A stretch of 64,000 nt of DNA from Microvelia longipes. Its lineage: Eukaryota; Arthropoda; Insecta; Hemiptera; Veliidae. The number at the start of each line of letters is the position of its first letter. The stretch's first letter is position 1. The stretch is taken from the NCBI GenBank assembly GCA_018340805.1, contig JACMZG010000008.1, positions 57,937,962 through 58,001,961 of the forward strand, read 5' to 3'. Below, in pieces: positions 58,188-64,000 of the stretch. Below the pieces are notes generated by a model, which did no database searches, was not told the DNA's origin, and was given only the letters and a program-made list of their open reading frames with translations. A program made the position numbers and the translations under genes.

Positions 58188-60446
58188 CTTATATATTATT
58201 ATTTAAAAAATAAAATATATTTACAGTAATAATTGTATTTAAGCATAATAACTTATAGTGAGAATGATTTAACTAGCCTCGTAAGCTTTATGCTTTTGTT
58301 TGGCTAGTTTGTACATTTTACAAACTGTACTGTGTACTACATTGTTTGTTAAAAGAATTAATTTATGTAATTTACAGCGTTATTAATTTAATAACAGAAT
58401 AGAATAAGAAGGTAAATAGAAGCCTCTCATTTCATTTTAGCCAAATGCTCGATTTATTGATTTTATCTTTGAGGAAAAAATAAGAGAATCCACAAAAAAA
58501 GTGAAGCCTATCTTAAAGCAAAACTTGTGCTATATCCTAGGTTTAATTTTATTAATGTTTACTACGAAAGCCCCAAAATATAGCGTCTTAAATCCTTATA
58601 AATATATTGTTGTACATTTTTTTTTATTTTTAGTATTAGTCATCGCATTTTTTTAAAATCGTTAATATTTCTGGAACCAAATCCTCTAATCTACAATCAT
58701 AGCAATTTAAACGTATTCATTCTGATAAAATGCGTTTATTATCGACATTAATTTAACTTAGTTTCGTAATACGCTATTTACACAATTTAAGTTATTGACT
58801 TCTAATAGAAATTTATTGATTATTTAATGTACAAAATTAATACAAGTTTGTAGCGTAAATTCTTGATTTGCCGGAGGGTATAAATAGCAATTTACATAAT
58901 TCGTTACTAAAGCACAACATTATAAAATTTTGAGCTGTATTTGGACAGATCTTCTGTTTATAGGTTTCTGCAATTTATCACTTACCTATTGATTTCACCT
59001 TTGCCTTTACTAGGCCTGGCTTAAGACCAAATCTTATTTTTATTTCCTTTAAAGGGAGAGGTGAGGAGGTAAGAGCCCGGACATAAAATACAGGTTTCTC
59101 TCCATCAGATATCGTTCTTCTTAAAAAAAATCTTTTCTTCTTTTTTTTCTCACAATATTGTCGACCTATAAATATCAAGATTTTTCTTTTTGTCACTATT
59201 GATATAATCTACATACAAATATTTGAGAATAAATTTGATACAGAAACAGACGAGTAAAATAACTCTGGTATTATTTCTGTAGTTAACTTGTTTGTAGACG
59301 ACAGTTGTGGTGGTAATAATTTTAACATTTTATTACTTTGTATAGCGTTATAAAACTAAAATATTTCACTTCCCCAAAAATTATGTTTATATTTCGTTGT
59401 TCTACTTTCCTCTAAAATAAAACGATACAACATTTTAGCCCCTTTCTTATTCTTGTAATACTTAATCAGCCTACTTATCAATTACATTTGTATATTTTCA
59501 AATATATCGTGAAATTAGTGATATTAGACAATATCAACCCAAGCGCATTAAATTAAATATATACTACACACACAAATTAAAGAATAATGACACACTTCAC
59601 TATAATGCAATGTAATATTTCTAACTACTATTAAGAATTGCCTCTTATAAATTAAATGTATTTTTTAAAAATAATTAGTAAATCAAAAATAGAAAAATTT
59701 CCTGAAACCAAAATCTACAATTACGTTTTAATTGAAAGTTTGTTTTTTAAATAATCAAAGGAGCAAAAAGGAATAATTTTTCCATAAGTTGAACTTTTTG
59801 ATTTAGAATTTACTTTTAAACTTCCTGATGTTCAAAATCTAAAAAGTGATCTCTCTTGATGTAACTTGATGACTTGCGACTTTTCTCCTGAAATTATTTT
59901 TCTTATTTTTTATTTCAATGCTGATGGATTTTCCTGCACTTGATGGATGAGTTCCCTGTTCCAAGTATAATTTTCTTCTCGTTTTCAAACTTAGATGACT
60001 AGAAAGCATCAACATTGATTTATGGGTTTTCTTTACTTTTTCAAATCGTTTGGAAAATCGTCGGGGACCAACAATATTTAAACTGTCTGACTAATATGCT
60101 TCAACAAACTTGTAACAATTTTTTAAGTATAAGCTTATCTTTTTGTGCAAATTAAAACCGTATTATTATTAATGCTTCAAAGTGAGCTGATGTTTTCTTA
60201 TTTATAGCATTTTTATACCAAGCAAATAGTTTATTTATTTTAATGTTTTTTTTTTTTATTATGCATTATTCATAGGGAATACAATTTAGGATATTTTTTA
60301 AAGTCTTAGCTGGGTCAGAAAGTTGTTTAAAACATAATCCTAATTATTATAAAGCCTATAAAAATATCTAGTTTTGTATAAATCTCTCGATTGCTAATCT
60401 ATGAATATATGATTGTATCTCCATCCATGCTATATTAATAATTCTA
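58188..60446. other. Gene-free AT-rich interval
   Basis: Composition returns abruptly to AT-rich. The frame 58978-59196 on the minus strand is lysine-rich and unsupported. Confidence 0.45.
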
Positions 60447-60710
60447 GGGTCAACGGGAAAAAGCACATAAGTCAAATTTTTCAATTTTTTTTTTAAACGA
60501 TTAAAGTATTTCTTAAACCTTTTTTGACCAAACGTAAAAAACCACTTAAGTCAAAACTATCTTTAAATAAAATAAATGAGTAAAAATGCATTAAGAAAAA
60601 TCAAAATTTTTATCAATTTGATAAAATAATAATTAATAAGTAATAGTTAATAGTAATAGTAGTTTAATAGTAATTATAATAATGTCTTATGTGCTTTTTC
60701 CCGCCGACCC
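60447..60710. repeat. TA-flanked MITE, 264 bp
   Basis: The left end gggtcaacgggaaaaagcac continues ataag; the right end mirrors it (cttatgtgctttttcccgcc then gaccc). The terminal inverted repeats are about 27 bases with two or three differences. TA flanks both ends (60445-60446 and 60711-60712). The interior is A/T-only in large part. Confidence 0.75.
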
Positions 60711-61072
60711 TACAATTATTTATATAACACGGATGGAAATGAAATCATGTATTAATAGAGTGTAGATACACTGATTGGCAAAACAGACGCAAACACAATT
60801 CACGATTAAGAGTGTCAGTTTTTACAAATCATACATTTTTAATCTTTTTCTTGAAAATTTGTGCATACTGAAACTTTTAAGGAGGTAAAGATTAGCTCAA
60901 GTTAGCTCCTCAACTTGATGGTTCATTACTTTTTCTTATAATATAACCTTTTTCTTATTATGTCTATAAGTGTAATTGTGACTACATTTATAACATGTAT
61001 GGTGAAATAAAGAAATATTTATTTATTTAACCCACGTTTATTGGTTGTAAAACGATTTATAGTATGCGGGCT

Positions 61073-61073
<1 letters not shown>

Positions 61074-61110
<37 letters not shown>

Positions 61111-61149
61111 ATAAATAACTAGATCCATAAAACGTTTTATTCCACAAAG

Positions 61150-61182
<33 letters not shown>
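61074..61182. repeat. Poly(T) and poly(A) runs facing each other
   Basis: About 29 T (61074-61102) and about 30 A (61152-61182) are separated by about 50 bases that include aaaacgttttattcc. They would form a long A:T snap-back; run lengths are probably approximate. Confidence 0.7.
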
Positions 61183-61188
<6 letters not shown>

Positions 61189-61567
61189 CCCCGAAATTAC
61201 TTATATTAGGACAGGTTAAGGCTGAGAGTTTATAGGACTGTGTTACACTTCGGCAAGTTTGGACACCAAATATTTATCAAAGGAAAGAGTTTAAAAACAT
61301 CCAGTGGCTAAAAGTTTGGTGTCGTTTCTTAAAGTGTCCAAAAAGTTGAACGTGGAACATAATGTGTTTGTTGAGTTCTCCTAACTAAGCTAAAAGTGTT
61401 TTTCTTCCCTTTCAAGAGATTGGTGACAGAAAAAACTAACCAATCCTTAGCAGGTATCGCATTATTTTCACTAAAAGCTATCTTACGATAAAAGTAAATT
61501 TAGTTTTGTGATTTCTCAGTCTTTTTTCCTCTATTTATGGGAAAAATTAATAAGTCTTTCGGCTGAA

Positions 61568-62045
61568 CTTCGGTATACGGTGCACCCTGTTATCAATACT
61601 ATATATCGATATATTTTTAGTTTAGAGATGTGACGTAGGAATAATCGATATATGCCTTTTCTTTTACGTTTATGAACATATTTTATTATTTTTTTAAATG
61701 TTTTTTTGTTGTTTGTGTTTTTTTTATTTGTTGTAAAATGGTTTATAACTATTTTCATATTTTTTTAATGTTTTTATAATGTTTTATCTATGTTTTCATA
61801 AGAATAATCGATGATACACCACATCTAATTTTATGTTACGCGTATTTTTTACGTATTTTTGTGTTTGTTATTTTCAGGTTTTTTATTATATTTTTGTTGT
61901 TAATGTTTTCATTTATTTGTTGTATGGTTTTTTTAAATGTTTGAACGCTGCTTATCTTTTAAGTGCTCAGTTCTCGTTTACGTGTCGCGTAACTAATAAT
62001 ATATCGATATATAGTATTGATAACAGGGTGCACCGTATTCCGAAG
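61568..62045. repeat. 478-bp element with 47-base terminal inverted repeats
   Basis: The left arm (61568-61614) reads cttcggtatacggtgcaccc then tgttatcaatactatatatc; the right arm (61999-62045) is its complement with one or two changes. The interior is T-rich, with gaataatcgat at both about 61640 and 61803. No target duplication is obvious. Confidence 0.7.
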
Positions 62046-62080
62046 ATTTACCAGTCTTTCAAATATATTTTTAATCAATT

Positions 62081-62260
62081 AAAGAGAGTGGTCCAGAGTC
62101 TATATGAGCACTTAAAGCCAGGGTACCTGGGTTCAAATTCTTTTTTAGTCATAAACTTGCATAATGTAAAAAAAACGATAAAAAATTATTGTCACCACCA
62201 AGATTCGAACCCAGGTACTCTAGCTTTGAGTGCTCATATCGGCTCTGGACCACTCTCTTT
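62081..62260. repeat. Inverted pair of tRNA-like (A box + B box) arms
   Basis: The left arm (62081-62139) starts aaagagagtggtccagag, continues tatgagcacttaaagcc and ends gggttcaaatt. The right arm (62202-62260) is the inverse, reading on the minus strand aaagagagtggtccagag ... gggttcgaatc. By eye 52 of 59 bases match. Each arm has an A-box-like tggtccagag and a B-box-like ggttcaaat / ggttcgaatc about 40 bases apart, as in tRNA-derived SINE heads. The arms face each other across about 62 bases. The minus-strand arm has the better B box. Confidence 0.75.
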
Positions 62261-63715
62261 CAACTCGCAGGCCCAAAAAACAATATAATCGACTCCACAC
62301 TTGAAATATGTTGTTACTGGTCATATTTTAGGTTTTATGGTAATCGAACAGCGTTTTTTCGACTTTTTAGTCACCGTGGGTGGTGATGTCGAATTTATTT
62401 ACATAAAAAATTAATATATAGCTAAAAAGCAATATGTTTTATTAGCAAAAAACCCAGGGTGAACCCTATTTTCAATTAAAATCAGTCAATTTTTGTGAAA
62501 TCGTTAACTAAAAACTGCTGATTTTAAAAACGCTGTAGAGTACCTTAAAACAAAAATAAACAATATGTTACATATTGGGCCTAAAACTGCAATGTATAGA
62601 TGTGTAATTTTAAGCCCAATTTGAAAAAAATCGCCCCAGTCCCATTGGACGATAAATCGCCCTGAAAAACGCCAAAATCATGAAAACCTTAACTTTCAAT
62701 AATTCATTGACTCCAAAAGGTAAAATTTGGAATATTAAAATATATTTTTTCTTGTTCCTTATGGTCACCTTAGTAACCAAAACAATTTTTTTCAATATTA
62801 TCTTCCTTGTAAAAAAAATAATGAAAAAGTTTATTTTTAGTCTTTGTGGTCAAATTTATTATGCAAACTCACGAGTAGATTAGCAGCAGTATAGAACAAA
62901 AATATTGGTTCCTATATAAAGCTCAAAGAGGACACTTTCAAACGAGACTTGTTTCATTAAGCAAAGTTAAGCCAAAGCCGAAATATTAGACCTCAAAAAT
63001 GGGCAAAAAACTATAAATTTGGGTGTTTCGGGAAATAAAAGTGATTTTTTAAAATGAAGGAGGCTGTAGAAAAATTAATACTAGGCGTTTTGGACTACCT
63101 ATGGGTAGGAACAACACAGAAAAAAAAAATATTTTTTTCGAGCAACATCTCTGGATCACTTGAAATGGATTGACCCAAATAACTCTCTACCCTTATTTTG
63201 AGGAGAATATTTTGTGGTTTCATGAATATGGAGTGTTGTAGTGGATAAGTAGTTAAAGATTTTAAATTAAGCAAAACTTGGTATTCATGAATAAAATATA
63301 GTAAAATAAAAGCTTCATTTGTTATAATTTTTCCCTTCTGTCCAGCAAAGCCTTGTGGTCATTACCACTAAAGGGCAAGATGCTTTAAAGAAAGTATTTT
63401 CATCCCATGCCCTTCCTTGCAGGTACATGGTACATTGTACATTGGTACATTTGTTGGTACCCTCGTATAACTTGCACAATAAATAATATCTTATGTAGTT
63501 TGTCTTGTAAGTTAAATTTAAAAACTCCTTGATCAATGTTATCTATAGTTATACAAATAAACATAAATGTTTAATTATTTAAGAAATCAGCAATTAAAGA
63601 AATCAAACTTGATTTGATTAACTTAAATCTTGAGATTTTAATGCCAAAAGAAGTTTAACAGCTGTTTCCTAGTCATGCTATAAAACAGTGAGGTCAGCAC
63701 TTTATTTTTATAATT
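62261..63715. other. Gene-free interval
   Basis: AT-rich. Frames 62610-62795 (-) and 62680-62883 (+) overlap on opposite strands and have no recognisable domain. Confidence 0.4.
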
Positions 63716-64000
63716 CTATACCAAATGTTCTAGTCCAAGACCCTTCTATATACCTCTCTTTAACTATTAGTCCAAGACCCGGACCTGAAAACATGTGACT
63801 CATTTTGTACTACTTCTAACCAAATTTTTCTGAAAATATACCTTAAATTTTGAAGAAAAAACATTGTGTTCAGAGTGGAGCCCTTCATATGATTGCGCTT
63901 GATCAAAATTTAATGAAATCGCAAAAATTTCAGTTTTCTTGAAATAAGTGGTTCCCTATGGGTAGTGCGGAGAACATGGCAAGAACATTGGTTGAACTTG
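63716..64000 (+). repeat. Partial copy of the 4865-5563 foldback family, cut by the window edge
   Basis: tagtccaagacccggacctg, gactcattttgtactacttc, aaatttttctgaaaatatac and cagttttcttgaaataagtg match the left arm at 4863-5053 in order. An extra tagtccaagacc at about 63732 suggests a nearby duplicated end. Confidence 0.7.

Noticed and set aside
50450..58196. cttatatat as a firm target duplication of the GC-rich LINE
   Set aside because: The nine bases are mostly AT repeat in an AT-rich genome; kept only as a possibility.
62189..62386. Frame starting in the tRNA-like palindrome
   Set aside because: It is a by-product of the inverted arms and shows no domain.

Overview
The window is AT-rich eukaryotic DNA, almost certainly from an insect. 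The evidence is GT-AG introns in two host genes of insect-expanded families, abundant long AT and CA microsatellites, a BEL/Pao LTR retrotransposon and several insect-type non-LTR retrotransposons. It contains no prokaryotic operons and no ribosome binding sites. The order cannot be fixed from the sequence alone. Most of the 64 kb is intron, intergenic and repeat sequence.

Host genes. On the minus strand three exons of a monocarboxylate-transporter-like MFS protein lie at 6284-6469, 1433-1709 and 145-381. The gene runs off the left edge, and its first exon and one middle exon were not found. On the plus strand three exons of an EcKL/CHK-type (ecdysteroid kinase-like) protein lie at 20977-21237, 24729-24851 and 25091-25329. 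They join in frame, but the C-terminal catalytic half was not found in the window.

Mobile DNA. A BEL/Pao element at 15421-20287 has 173-bp LTRs that look identical, and a 5-bp target duplication, but its reading frames are broken and it lacks an integrase core. An apparently full-length non-LTR element with endonuclease, RT and RNase H lies at 30913-35576 (+) with an 11-bp target duplication. It sits inside the 3' region of a 5'-truncated LINE on the opposite strand, and that LINE itself sits inside a copy of an unclassified repeat (called Rep-A here). A second, GC-rich, minus-strand non-LTR element fills 50461-58187 and ends in a 33-base poly(T) tract on the plus strand. A tRNA-derived SINE with a 12-bp duplication is at 23969-24212.

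Non-coding repeats. Rep-A, about 0.94 kb when complete, occurs at least a dozen times on both strands. Several foldback or MITE-like palindromes are present (458-932, 4865-5563, 20392-20507, 60447-60710, 61568-62045, 62081-62260), some flanked by TA. Tandem arrays have units of 93, 28, 23, 43 and 34 bp. The region from about 36.8 to 50.4 kb shows no gene. The most unusual structures are Rep-A itself, the three-level nest at 30.7-36.8 kb, the palindrome whose two arms each carry a Pol III-like A and B box (62.1-62.3 kb), and the cluster of near-perfect hairpins at 42.7-43.0 kb.
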